64,000 nucleotides of DNA from Opacimonas viscosa (GTDB lineage: Bacteria > Pseudomonadota > Gammaproteobacteria > Enterobacterales > Alteromonadaceae): NCBI RefSeq assembly GCF_024199005.1, contig NZ_JANATA010000017.1:1-64000 (forward strand). Direction: 5' to 3'. The notes beneath the pieces are model-generated. The model saw only the letters and a program-made list of their open reading frames with translations. It was not told where the DNA came from and ran no database searches. Position numbers and translations under genes: made by a program. This document shows, piece by piece, positions 49,746-59,255 of this stretch (positions are counted from its first letter, which is position 1; each line of letters opens with the position of its first letter).

Positions 49746-51578
49746 TTAACTAATCCCACCTGAAAACTGGAGCACAGCCGACTGTTGGGCTCTATCAATA
49801 CTTTTGAAAGCAGCTTTAAGTTGATGCTTTTCTATTGATGAGAGATCGGACATACTGACAAAATTATCAGACGCATTATTGGATAACTGGTGACGCCAAC
49901 GCAAACGGTTTAAAAATAACCATATATCTCTAAGGTTATTTGCGTCTTTGGGATTCATTGCACCAATCTGCCCCAAGATATTAAAGCGTTCGATGGTCCC
50001 TGGAATAGTCAATCCCGCTTTTAAGGCGTGTAAACGAGCTAGATTATTGACCAATGCCACTGCATTGACTTTTATATTAATACAGTCACTTTTGCCGTTG
50101 TGCTTTTTCGTCACCAATTTGTTAAACATCGATAAAGGGACAGATTCTTGATTAGAATTTCGGGCCAAAGCCGCGAGGAAAATATTATCTTGTAAAATCG
50201 GTTTACGCAGTTGCTGCAAACGTTTAAACAACGTTCTATCTCCGGCAACGGCTCGAGAATCCAGAAAAATATTAAACTCAAGAATCGCTTCTGGGGTAGT
50301 TGTACGGATCCACTGTTTAGCTTGTTTGACGGCGGCATCTAAAGACAAACGTAAATCAGGATTAGAGGCCATGATATTACCATCACACAATTTAATCCCA
50401 CATTTACCTAAGCCTTTACACACATACTCAGCAAATGCAGCAAAATATTCAGCTTCAGCTGAGTCAGGGTCTCGCTCAAGTAATAATGCATTATCTTGGT
50501 CAGAACCCATCGTCTGATCTTCACGTGCCTGTGAACCATAGACAACCCAGCAATATTTCATTGGCGGCTCACCATTGATTTCAATGAAGAAATCAATCAG
50601 TTTACGGGTCATAATGTCAGTCCCTTGAGAAAGTACCTTACCGGCGATATCAAAATCACCTGCACGTTTTGCATTAGCGGCAAAGTACTGTGGCATTTGC
50701 CAAGCAACACGGGTCAATTCATATAAACTAGTCGTTTTGGATAACTCACCAATCATAAAGAGTACATTACCACGTTGCTGACGCACTACATCGGATGTTG
50801 TTACCATTCCAACAGGAGAGCGATCATCCGCATGGAGGACTGGTAAGTGGTGTATATTCTTCTCACTCATCAACGCAATCGCCGCAAACATATTTTGATT
50901 ATGCAGGATATACGCTGGACTAGACGTCATAATGGTATCCACCGGCAAGGTGATATCCAAACCAGTTGCCACTACACGGTTGCGCAAATCACGGTCTGTC
51001 ACAATCCCAATTAAGTGATCATCTTCAGTCACGATGAGAGAGCTCACTCCCTCATCAGACATCACTTCCGCTGCAGCTTGTATGGATAAGGTTTGCTCAA
51101 TCTGAATAGGCGCTCGCTGCAACATTTCATGCAAAGGCTTGTACAACCACATTGCATTTGAGTTTGCTACTGCTTGGTTTTCGACAACATCATCTCTAGC
51201 GGCAGTAAAAAATGACAAAAATGATTTATTTTCACACCGTTGTTTAAACACTTCCGAGGAAAAACAATAAACAACGCCAGGGCTATCGACTGTGACTTGC
51301 ATTTTTCCTTCATTCGGATCGAGCAACATAATAAAACCAAAGTAGTCACCTTCACTTAAATGTCGCTCCTTCCCTCTCTCATCCGTAATAATGAATTGTC
51401 CCGACTGAATCAAGAACAATGCAGGACAATGCTCATCAAGCACAGCTTCTTTATTGTCTTCGGTAAGATAAATAACTTTGGTATGTTTTGCTGTATGCAA
51501 CAAGGTATCTTTATCAAATACATCAAACGGGGCTGACTGGGTCAAAAAATCGATGACTTGATGGGGTACTGTGCTCAT
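49746..51578 (-). CDS. cNMP-binding/CBS/DUF294 nucleotidyltransferase-like signalling protein
   Basis: A 610-residue cytoplasmic protein with four parts. A cyclic-nucleotide-binding-like domain (about 10-125) contains FLIQSGQFIITDERGKE and LSEGDYFGF. A CBS pair (about 155-275) follows with ITDRDLRNRVVA and VTTSDVVRQQ. Then comes a DUF294 nucleotidyltransferase domain with GSQAREDQTMGSDQDNALLL (about 330-349), whose SDQD acids fit a metal site. A helical DUF294_C domain ends the protein. It probably senses a nucleotide and modifies a protein or nucleotide. It is divergent from crbS across about 200 bp. Confidence 0.9.
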   Translation of the reverse strand: MSTVPHQVIDFLTQSAPFDVFDKDTLLHTAKHTKVIYLTEDNKEAVLDEHCPALFLIQSGQFIITDERGKERHLSEGDYFGFIMLLDPNEGKMQVTVDSPGVVYCFSSEVFKQRCENKSFLSFFTAARDDVVENQAVANSNAMWLYKPLHEMLQRAPIQIEQTLSIQAAAEVMSDEGVSSLIVTEDDHLIGIVTDRDLRNRVVATGLDITLPVDTIMTSSPAYILHNQNMFAAIALMSEKNIHHLPVLHADDRSPVGMVTTSDVVRQQRGNVLFMIGELSKTTSLYELTRVAWQMPQYFAANAKRAGDFDIAGKVLSQGTDIMTRKLIDFFIEINGEPPMKYCWVVYGSQAREDQTMGSDQDNALLLERDPDSAEAEYFAAFAEYVCKGLGKCGIKLCDGNIMASNPDLRLSLDAAVKQAKQWIRTTTPEAILEFNIFLDSRAVAGDRTLFKRLQQLRKPILQDNIFLAALARNSNQESVPLSMFNKLVTKKHNGKSDCINIKVNAVALVNNLARLHALKAGLTIPGTIERFNILGQIGAMNPKDANNLRDIWLFLNRLRWRHQLSNNASDNFVSMSDLSSIEKHQLKAAFKSIDRAQQSAVLQFSGGIS

Positions 51579-51780
51579 TTATTCTTCCTTGTACAAGCTG
51601 AAGCTATAAAAACAAATAATCAATCTAGGTAACGCTGCAATAAGCAACTGGCACTGCTAATTTCCCACACTAGAGAATGCCCCGTCAATACAAAATTCGA
51701 CCTTAGTATTAGGCTATGTATTCACATTATGAATGCTGTGCTAAAGTGCAAGAAGTACGTCGACAGAGAACGAGAATAAT

Positions 51781-54700
51781 ATGGCTTTTGGTTGGGTTTT
51801 ACTGGCATTAGTTTATCTAATGCTGTTGTTTTGGATTGCGAAATGGGGTGATAAAAACACCCCTCTCGCGAGGAAAATTACCTCTCATCCGGTTGTGTAC
51901 TCTTTAGCACTCGCCATCTATTGTACTGCTTGGACTTTTTTTGGTGGTGTAGGTCAAGCTTCTCGTGATGCTTGGATGTATTTACCCATTCTTCTGGGAC
52001 CTGCCTTAGTTTATTTATTTGGCTATAATTTTTTACGTAAAATGGTGATTGTCAGTAAAAAACAACATATCAATACTATAGCTGATTTTATTTCTTCACG
52101 TTATGGCAAACGACAACCAGTTGCATTAGTGGTCACGTTAATAGCCTTGTTAGCCACCATTCCTTACATCGCATTACAATTAAAAGCGATAGGTGCCTCA
52201 TTTGTCATTATGTCGAATGAAGATGATATCCAATTTATTGTTTTTCTTTCTACGATCTTTGTCGCACTGTTTGCGATTTACTTTGGTACCAAACAAACCG
52301 ACGTGACGGAATATCGCCGAGGTTTGATGCTGGCCATTTCATTTGAGTCCGTGATTAAACTCCTAGCATTGGTCTTGGTTGCCTATGTGGGATACCAAGC
52401 TTGGAATACGACTTCTACTGAATCATTTATAAGTGAATTTACTGCTCAACACTCATATTCCCAACTCTCTTCATTCTCGTTTTGGGCACAAACATTTATG
52501 GCAGCCGCAGCTATTATTTGCCTGCCGAGACAGTTTCATGTAGCCATTATTGATAATCTCAATGTCAACCACCTACAAACTGCGCGTTGGTTATTTCCCC
52601 TTTATTTGTTGATCACTGCTTTTTTGATCCCCGTCATTGCGATTGCGGGACAAACATTATTCAGTGGGACCACCATCAATTCAGATAATTATGTCCTATC
52701 CATTGCTGTCGTTTCAGAAAGCCTACTCTTGCAAATGATCGTGTTTGTGGGTGGATTATCTGCTGCAACTGCGATGATCATTGTTGCGACATTGACGTTA
52801 TCAACGATGTTAGCCAACGATGTGGTATTACCCAAACTTTTACCCAATGAAAACTCGCCAAAGAAACAACAAAACTATACGCAAAAGATCCGCATCATAC
52901 GCCGGACCATTATTGCTATTATTCTAGGGTTATCTTTTATTTATCAACAGCAAATGACAGGTTCAAGTTCTTTGAGCTCGATTGGGTTAATTGCGTTTTC
53001 TTTAGTGATCCAACTTTTACCAGCTATTGTCGGCGGGTTATATTGGAAGAAAGGCCATGCTCATGGAGTCTATGCTGGTTTATTTATGGGAATAACGAGT
53101 TGGATTTTTTGGTTGATCATTCCGATATTTAACCCTGACATGTCCGTCTTTAGCCAATCTGAAATCCTCACCCAAGGTGCATTCATTAGCTTATTAGCCA
53201 ATACTGCAACCTATATTCTTTTTTCAAAAATTGCTCCAGCTCGACTCACTGACAAAATTCAAGCAGAAGCGTTTGTGCACCCAGATTTGACGTATACTCC
53301 GACCCGCAAAGAAAACATCGATAATATCAACAACAGTGATTTATTGACTTTGTTAACAACATTTATGGGACAAACTCGGTGTGAACAACTCGTGTTAGAG
53401 TTTGAAGCGGCTAACGAATACAAAATCGATCCGGCGAAACAACCCGAGCAAGAGTTCATTGCTTTTTGTGAGCGTGGTCTCGGCGGCGTTATCGGAGGCT
53501 CCAGCGCACAGGTTTTAGTATTTAGTTTACTGCAGGGTAAAAAACTCGACTTCTCCGAAGTGATTAACTTCTTTGATGGCACCACCCAGGCCATGCAGTT
53601 TAACATGACAGCATTGATGACCTCATTAGAAAGTATGGAACATGGCATTAGTGTAATTGATAAACACTTAAATCTAGTGGCTTGGAATAAAAAATACTTA
53701 GAATTATTTGCCTACCCTGATAACTATTTAACTGTAGGCGTACCTATTGAAAAGCTGATGCGTTTTAACGCACTCAAAGGTGAACTTGGACCTGGCGATA
53801 TAGATGAGTTAATAAAGCGCCGTATAGAGCACCTAAAGAACGGTACTCAACATCGTTTCACTCGACAACGCAACGATGGCAAAGTAATTGAAATGATTGG
53901 AAACCCATTGCCTGGTGGCGGTTTTGTTACTAGTTTCAACGACATTACTAGCCATGTTGAAATCCAACAAGCACTCGAAGAAGCCAATATTGATCTAGAA
54001 ACGCGAATGAAAAAACGGACAGAAGAAGTCCACTCTATCAATGCTGATCTACGCCTAGAAATTGAACGGCGCTACGACACAGAAAAAGAATTGATTGAAG
54101 CACGTAAAGCAGCGGAAGAAGCAAACGCCTCAAAAACCAGATTTTTGGCCTTGGCAAGTCACGATATTATTCAACCACTTAATGCTGCAAAACTCTATCT
54201 TTCTGCATTAGATGATGCAGTATTATCTAAATCAGCGCGTGAGATCCTTTCTAAACTGAATGATTCAGTCTCCTCTTCGGAAGAATTGATCAGTACTTTA
54301 TTGGACATATCTCGTCTTGACCAAGGCGACCTAGAGGCCAAGATAGAATCATTCGATTTATCCAAAATCGTCAATCATATTATTTCCGATATGTCGATGA
54401 AAGCTGAGAATAAAGGTTTAGAGTTACGCTCTCGCGTGCGGGATGTTTGGGTCAAAGGTGATCGTACCTATACCTATCGGATTATTCAGAATTTTGTTTC
54501 TAATGCGATCAAGTATACGGATACTGGGAAAGTATTAGTCACCATGAAAAAACAAGGTAAAAAAGCCTATGTGAGAGTTTATGATACCGGGATTGGTTTA
54601 ACGAAAGAAAACCAATCGGCCATTTTTGAAGACTTTGTTAGGGTCCAAGAATCTTCCTCAGCGGGGTTAGGTTTAGGACTGGGTATTGTCCGTAGACTCT

Positions 54701-55218
54701 CTGAAAAAATGGATGCTACAGTTGCAGTTTCTTCTAAAAAGTCTGTAGGGAGCTGTTTTAGTTTATGTCTAGAAAGTACCGAACCAGAACACATCCAACC
54801 TAGTGTGACACGTCGTACAGTTAGGGGATTAAAAGGCCTCAAAGTATTATGTATCGATGATAAAAACGAGAACTTGGATGCCTTACAAACCCTGCTTGAT
54901 AAATGGGGGGTTGTTGTTCATCTAGCAAATACTTACGAAAAAGGGTTAATGGCAGTCGATGAATTCACACCTGATTTGATGCTCGTCGATTATCAACTCG
55001 ACCGTGATTTACTTGGCTTGGACTTGATTAGTGACATTCAACAAAAAATGCACAAAGTAGTGCCTGCAGCAATCATTACTGCATTGCATGATGAAGCGCT
55101 CAAACAAAAATGCCATGACTTAAATATAATGCATTTAAACAAACCCCTTAAACCTGCAAAACTTCGAGCAATGGTGCAGTCGATGGCCAAACAACAGAAG
55201 TTTGAAATGAAAGACTAG
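51781..55218 (+). CDS. crbS: CrbS: SLC5-fused hybrid histidine kinase for acetate control
   Basis: An 1145-residue membrane sensor. Residues about 1-490 form an SLC5/sodium-solute-symporter domain with roughly 13 helices. A STAC-like linker follows (about 525-590), then a PAS domain (about 625-735), a coiled coil and HisKA with H794 in LASHDIIQPLNAAK. The HATPase domain shows NFVSNAIKY, DTGIGL and GLGLGLGIV. A C-terminal receiver (about 1015-1135) has IDDKNEN and LMLVDYQLD. This is the CrbS architecture, known in Vibrio and Pseudomonas to activate acs through CrbR. It is convergent with crbR, acs lying behind it. No separate acetate permease gene is present nearby. Confidence 0.93.
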   Translation: MAFGWVLLALVYLMLLFWIAKWGDKNTPLARKITSHPVVYSLALAIYCTAWTFFGGVGQASRDAWMYLPILLGPALVYLFGYNFLRKMVIVSKKQHINTIADFISSRYGKRQPVALVVTLIALLATIPYIALQLKAIGASFVIMSNEDDIQFIVFLSTIFVALFAIYFGTKQTDVTEYRRGLMLAISFESVIKLLALVLVAYVGYQAWNTTSTESFISEFTAQHSYSQLSSFSFWAQTFMAAAAIICLPRQFHVAIIDNLNVNHLQTARWLFPLYLLITAFLIPVIAIAGQTLFSGTTINSDNYVLSIAVVSESLLLQMIVFVGGLSAATAMIIVATLTLSTMLANDVVLPKLLPNENSPKKQQNYTQKIRIIRRTIIAIILGLSFIYQQQMTGSSSLSSIGLIAFSLVIQLLPAIVGGLYWKKGHAHGVYAGLFMGITSWIFWLIIPIFNPDMSVFSQSEILTQGAFISLLANTATYILFSKIAPARLTDKIQAEAFVHPDLTYTPTRKENIDNINNSDLLTLLTTFMGQTRCEQLVLEFEAANEYKIDPAKQPEQEFIAFCERGLGGVIGGSSAQVLVFSLLQGKKLDFSEVINFFDGTTQAMQFNMTALMTSLESMEHGISVIDKHLNLVAWNKKYLELFAYPDNYLTVGVPIEKLMRFNALKGELGPGDIDELIKRRIEHLKNGTQHRFTRQRNDGKVIEMIGNPLPGGGFVTSFNDITSHVEIQQALEEANIDLETRMKKRTEEVHSINADLRLEIERRYDTEKELIEARKAAEEANASKTRFLALASHDIIQPLNAAKLYLSALDDAVLSKSAREILSKLNDSVSSSEELISTLLDISRLDQGDLEAKIESFDLSKIVNHIISDMSMKAENKGLELRSRVRDVWVKGDRTYTYRIIQNFVSNAIKYTDTGKVLVTMKKQGKKAYVRVYDTGIGLTKENQSAIFEDFVRVQESSSAGLGLGLGIVRRLSEKMDATVAVSSKKSVGSCFSLCLESTEPEHIQPSVTRRTVRGLKGLKVLCIDDKNENLDALQTLLDKWGVVVHLANTYEKGLMAVDEFTPDLMLVDYQLDRDLLGLDLISDIQQKMHKVVPAAIITALHDEALKQKCHDLNIMHLNKPLKPAKLRAMVQSMAKQQKFEMKD

Positions 55219-55239
55219 ACAAAATAAATGTCCTAAACA

Positions 55240-55267
55240 AAAAAACACGCTAATCAGCGTGTTTTTT
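55240..55267. terminator. Bidirectional terminator between crbS and crbR
   Basis: AAAAAACACGC (55240-55250) pairs with GCGTGTTTTTT (55257-55267) around TAATCA. It is A-rich on one side and T-rich on the other, and lies about 20 bp from each stop codon. Confidence 0.9.
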
Positions 55268-55289
55268 TATTTGAATGGTAGTATCACTA

Positions 55290-55937
55290 CTAGCTCTTAA
55301 CGGGTGGCTCTAACTCTAACTGAGACGCAATTAATACGGCCTGTGTACGGTTATTGATACCTAGTTTCCTAAATATAGCCGTCACGTGAGCTTTTACTGT
55401 TGCTTCTGCAATATCCAAGTTATAGCCAATCTGCTTATTCAGCAGTCCTTCACGCATAAAACACAATACTTTATATTGTGAAGGTGTCAAACTTGCAACG
55501 TTATCAGCGAGTTGTGAAAAGGCTTCATCAACCTCTTCGATACTGTCTGAAAGACCTTCAGGCAACCAAACATCACCCGCTAAAATAGCCTTAATCGCTT
55601 CACCTATTTCAGCAGAACTGGCTGTTTTTGGAATAAAACCTAAAGCACCAACGCCGACAATTTTCGAAATAATCAGAGGATCTTCAGTCCCAGACACGAC
55701 TGCTACAGGTAAATCTGGATACAGTTTTAAGATGTGTAATAATCCGAATAAATCATTACTTCCAGGCATATGAAGATCTAAAAGTAATAAATCAATTTCG
55801 GTTTGTTCCAAAATCTCAATCGTTTCCGGTAAATCTGAAGACTCCAATAATTTGAGGTCTTGCAGTGATACTGACAACGCTCCTTTTAGTGCATCTCTAT
55901 AGAGCGGATGATCATCCGCAATAAGCAACGTTGCCAT
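55290..55937 (-). CDS. crbR: CrbR response regulator (NarL/LuxR type)
   Basis: A 215-residue response regulator. The receiver domain has acidic residues D8/D9 and the phospho-acceptor D54 (LLLLDLHMPG). The C-terminal LuxR-type helix-turn-helix (about 148-208) reads LTPSQYKVLCFMREGLLNKQIGYNLDIAEATVKAHVTAIFRKL in outline, with the usual NKQIG and TVKAH signatures. It lies 16 bp downstream of acs, in the same orientation, and is convergent with crbS. By analogy with Vibrio and Pseudomonas it should activate acs when CrbS phosphorylates it. Confidence 0.93.
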   Translation of the reverse strand: MATLLIADDHPLYRDALKGALSVSLQDLKLLESSDLPETIEILEQTEIDLLLLDLHMPGSNDLFGLLHILKLYPDLPVAVVSGTEDPLIISKIVGVGALGFIPKTASSAEIGEAIKAILAGDVWLPEGLSDSIEEVDEAFSQLADNVASLTPSQYKVLCFMREGLLNKQIGYNLDIAEATVKAHVTAIFRKLGINNRTQAVLIASQLELEPPVKS

Positions 55938-55953
55938 AATTTTCTACCTTTCT

Positions 55954-57897
55954 TTATTTATTCAATCTTTCTGCAATCAGCGTATCAACCACTGACGGAT
56001 CAGCAAGTGTTGATGTGTCACCTAATTGTTCATATTCATTTGCAGCAATCTTACGTAAGATACGACGCATAATTTTACCAGAACGTGTCTTAGGTAAACC
56101 ACTAGTCCACTGAATTAGGTCTGGCGTTGCGATAGGACTTAATTCCTTACGCACCCAGCTACGAATTTCAGCGGTCAGAGCTTCATCTGCTACAACACCA
56201 TCTAGAGGGGTTACGTACACATAAATACCTTGACCTTTGATGTCATGAGGATAACCCACAACGGCGGCTTCGGCAATCACTTCGTGAGCAACTAAAGCAC
56301 TTTCAATCTCAGCCGTACCTAAACGGTGACCAGATACATTCAAGACGTCATCTACACGACCGGTAATCCAATAATATCCGTCTTCATCACGACGACAACC
56401 GTCACCAGTAAAGTAAACGTTATTATATGCACTAAAGTACGTTTCAATAAAACGCTTGTGATCGTTATAAACAGTACGCGCTTGTGAAGGCCAGCTATCT
56501 TTAATCACTAAGTTACCTTCTGTAGCGCCTTCTAATTCAACGCCTTCAGCATCAAACAATGCCGGCTGAATACCAAATAATGGGCGAGAAGCAGAACCAG
56601 GTTTATTTGGTGTAGAAGAAGGCAACGGAGCAATCATCATGCCGCCAGTTTCAGTTTGCCACCAAGTATCAACAATTGGACACTTAGATTGACCAATGAC
56701 ACGGTAATACCATTCCCATGCCTCTGGATTAATTGGCTCACCCACTGAACCCAAGATACGTAAAGAAGATAAATCGCAACCTTCAACTGGTTTTTCACCA
56801 TGCGCCATTAAGGCACGGATTGCTGTTGGTGCTGTGTAAAGGCTGTTAACTTTGTACTTTTCAACAACTTGAGCGATACGACGAACATCAGGATAAGTTG
56901 GTACACCTTCAAAGAATACTTGAGTTGCACCAGCAACCATTGGACCGTAGACCATGTAACTGTGACCGGTGATCCAACCCACATCAGCTGTACACCAATA
57001 GATATCATCAGGCTGATAATCAAAACCATATTTAAAGGTCATCGCTGTATACAACAAGTACCCACCTGTAGAGTGCACCACACCCTTTGGTTGACCTGTA
57101 GAACCAGATGTATAAAGAATGAATAACGGATCTTCAGCATTCATAACTTCAGGTTCACACTGCGCTGAACAATCTTCAGTTAGCTCGTTCCACCACACAT
57201 CTACATCAGCATTCCAAGTGACATCACCACCAGTAAGTTTGTGTGTGACAACAGCAGTAATAGATGGACAGGCACCATTGGCTAGAGCCTCATCAACATT
57301 GGCTTTTAATGGCACAGAGCGACCAGCACGACGACCTTCATCACAAGTGATAACCACTTTTGCATCAGAGTTGTTAATACGATCAGCAATCGCATTAGGT
57401 GAGAAACCACCAAAAATAACAGAATGCACAGCACCTATACGCGCACAGGCTAGCATTGCATATGCTGCTTGTGGAACCATTGGCATATAGATTGCGACAC
57501 GATCGCCTTTAGTCACACCAAGTTTTTTCAAACCATTTGCTAGTTTACATACTTCATAGTGTAACTCTTGGAACGTGATCGCTTGAGCATCTGCAGGATT
57601 ATCACCTTCCCATAAAATAGCTGTTTTCTTTGCGTTGTCCGCTAGATGACGATCAATACAGTTGTATGATGCGTTTAATTGGCCATCTTCAAACCATTTA
57701 ATCGATACATCTTTGGGATCAAAAGACGTATTCTTGATAATAGTTGGCTCTTTAAACCAATCAATTTCATTTTTAAATTCTGCCCAAAACTTTTCTGGGT
57801 TATTGATTGATTCTTCATACATTGCGAAATACTGTTCTTCAGATAAACGTCCATTTCCTTTTAACGTCTCTGGTACTGGATATAATTTGCCAGTCAT
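55954..57897 (-). CDS. acs: Acetyl-CoA synthetase
   Basis: A 647-residue AMP-forming acetyl-CoA synthetase that activates acetate via acetyl-AMP. The adenylation signatures [28 protein letters not shown] and YFTGDGC are complete. The C-terminal [11 protein letters not shown] carries the catalytic lysine K608, equivalent to E. coli K609, the residue inactivated by acetylation in many bacteria. GGAGG precedes the ATG by about five bases. crbR follows immediately, and a deacetylase gene lies about 415 bp upstream on the same strand, with an acetyltransferase fusion behind that, so both transcriptional and post-translational control are plausible. Confidence 0.97.
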   Translation of the reverse strand: MTGKLYPVPETLKGNGRLSEEQYFAMYEESINNPEKFWAEFKNEIDWFKEPTIIKNTSFDPKDVSIKWFEDGQLNASYNCIDRHLADNAKKTAILWEGDNPADAQAITFQELHYEVCKLANGLKKLGVTKGDRVAIYMPMVPQAAYAMLACARIGAVHSVIFGGFSPNAIADRINNSDAKVVITCDEGRRAGRSVPLKANVDEALANGACPSITAVVTHKLTGGDVTWNADVDVWWNELTEDCSAQCEPEVMNAEDPLFILYTSGSTGQPKGVVHSTGGYLLYTAMTFKYGFDYQPDDIYWCTADVGWITGHSYMVYGPMVAGATQVFFEGVPTYPDVRRIAQVVEKYKVNSLYTAPTAIRALMAHGEKPVEGCDLSSLRILGSVGEPINPEAWEWYYRVIGQSKCPIVDTWWQTETGGMMIAPLPSSTPNKPGSASRPLFGIQPALFDAEGVELEGATEGNLVIKDSWPSQARTVYNDHKRFIETYFSAYNNVYFTGDGCRRDEDGYYWITGRVDDVLNVSGHRLGTAEIESALVAHEVIAEAAVVGYPHDIKGQGIYVYVTPLDGVVADEALTAEIRSWVRKELSPIATPDLIQWTSGLPKTRSGKIMRRILRKIAANEYEQLGDTSTLADPSVVDTLIAERLNK

Positions 57898-57979
57898 ACT
57901 GCCTCCAATTGCGGGTTTAATTTATACATTTTTGATATTCTGATACTGCTTATAGTAGGGTTTTATGCCATTTTAAAAA

Positions 57980-58048
57980 TAGGACTTTGGTCTATTCATT
58001 TGTTTACAAAAAAACAACGTAATCGTTACGACCGAGGTCTATGAGACC
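57980..58048 (-). promoter_or_regulatory. Candidate activator sites upstream of acs
   Basis: Two imperfect inverted repeats contain GGTCT/AGACC: TAGGACTTTGGTCTA at 57980-57994, and GGTCTATGAGACC at 58036-58048. If transcription starts near 57945, they centre at about -42 and -97, positions that suit an activator such as CrbR. The absence of a -35 box supports an activator-dependent promoter. Binding is inferred only. Confidence 0.35.
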
Positions 58049-58103
58049 AATGCAGAATAATGTTTTACATCATATTTGGTTAGTATAGGAAATATAGATT
58101 TAC

Positions 58104-58211
58104 CTGACTATTCGACCTACGCCGTAGGATAATCGGTAAACGCAGTTCAACCAACTCATGCAGAGCGCATGACTTTACGCATTAAACTTAACATTTAATG
58201 CGTTTTTTTTT
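58104..58211 (+). ncRNA. Candidate small RNA with intrinsic terminator
   Basis: On the plus strand, where no protein gene ends, ACGCATTAAA (58177-58186) pairs with TTTAATGCGT (58194-58203), followed by nine Ts. Upstream are two more small stems: CCTAC/GTAGG at 58116-58128, and TCATGC/GCATGA at 58056-58072 plus 100, that is 58156-58172. A TATAGA box at 58093-58098 could be a -10. The 5' end is a guess and no known RNA family is recognised. Confidence 0.4.
58177..58211 (+). terminator. Plus-strand intrinsic terminator without an upstream gene
   Basis: A perfect 10-bp stem (58177-58186 with 58194-58203) and a seven-base loop are followed by an uninterrupted T-run. The nearest plus-strand gene upstream, crbS, already has its own terminator 3 kb away, so this probably ends a local transcript. 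Confidence 0.8.
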
Positions 58212-58313
58212 GCGTCTTTTTCCCGATTGGTAAAATCACATATGAGTCATAATAAGACCTAGACATTAGTGGTAAATAGGTCTTACCTTTAAAGTAATCT
58301 AAAAGGGGATATT

Positions 58314-59255
58314 TCATAACAAGGATTTAACATGCGCCACAACACTTCGGCCCAAGGCCGATAATGCATACCCCCCTTCCAGCACTGATACAATTCTCCC
58401 AGAGCAATGTTCTTCGGCCAACTCCACCAAGGCCTTCGTCAACCATATATAATCGTCTTCAACTAAACGGATGTGCCCTAAATCGTCCTCTTGATGTGCA
58501 TCAAATCCAGCTGAAATGATAATGATATCTGGTTGAAAATTAGCAATATCTACTAACCAGTGGGCAACTGCTGAACGATACTCAGTTGAACCTGTACCAG
58601 CAACTAACGGTACAGGGCGATAATGCGGTGGAGGATTATCCGCACCACAAAAGGGATAAAAAGGATGCTGAAACGATGAGCACAACATCACTTCTGGCTG
58701 ATGGAAAAAGATATCATCAGTGCCATTGCCATGATGTACATCAAAATCAACTATCACTACTTTTTTTGCTGCGTATTTCTGGCGAGCATATTGTGCAGCT
58801 ACCGCGACGTTATTGATTAAACAAAACCCCATTGCAGCTGCGTATTTGGCATGGTGACCAGGTGGACGAGTCGCACAAAATGCTTTTTTCGTAGGTCCTG
58901 TAAATACCTCATCAATAGCTGCTAAAGCACAACCTGCTGCATAACGTGCGGCAAGCCAAGAGTCTTGCATCATAATCGTGTCATCATCTAACCAGATATG
59001 TGGATCATTCTCACTATTAGCACGTTCTTGCAACACTTTATCTTTGGCTTGTAGCTCATCGATATATGTCTGTGCATGTGCCAAATATAATTCATCTAAG
59101 CTAGCTTTGCGCCCTTGAGCAAATGTGACAACATACTCCAAACCCGAGGCAATGAGCTGATCATTAATCTGATGAAGTCTTGCAGGGCTTTCAGGATGCT
59201 CGGGATCCATATTGTGTTTATTGCATAAAGGATGGCTAAATACTGTTATATTCAT
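58314..59255 (-). CDS. Histone-deacetylase-like (AcuC-type) protein deacetylase
   Basis: A zinc-dependent deacetylase of about 313 residues in the HDAC/AcuC/acetylpolyamine amidohydrolase superfamily. The active-site residues are visible: H134/H135 in TRPPGHHAKY, D172 and H174 in VDFDVHHGNG, a later Asp in SAGFDAHQEDD, and the transition-state Tyr in LEGGYAL. AAGGAGGG lies before the ATG at 59255, so a longer frame was trimmed. The ATG overlaps the stop of the CoA-transferase/GNAT gene as ATGA, meaning translational coupling. Lying between that GNAT and acs, it could deacetylate Acs K608; acetylpolyamine or another substrate remains possible. Confidence 0.88.
   Translation of the reverse strand: MNITVFSHPLCNKHNMDPEHPESPARLHQINDQLIASGLEYVVTFAQGRKASLDELYLAHAQTYIDELQAKDKVLQERANSENDPHIWLDDDTIMMQDSWLAARYAAGCALAAIDEVFTGPTKKAFCATRPPGHHAKYAAAMGFCLINNVAVAAQYARQKYAAKKVVIVDFDVHHGNGTDDIFFHQPEVMLCSSFQHPFYPFCGADNPPPHYRPVPLVAGTGSTEYRSAVAHWLVDIANFQPDIIIISAGFDAHQEDDLGHIRLVEDDYIWLTKALVELAEEHCSGRIVSVLEGGYALSALGRSVVAHVKSLL

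Larger units (their letters stand above)
57898..58313. other. acs upstream region
   Basis: About 415 bp between the deacetylase stop and the acs start. On the minus strand it carries a TACTAT -10-like box near 57952-57957 without a -35 box, plus two GGTCT-type inverted repeats. On the plus strand it carries a predicted small RNA ending in an intrinsic terminator. No protein gene is visible. Confidence 0.55.
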
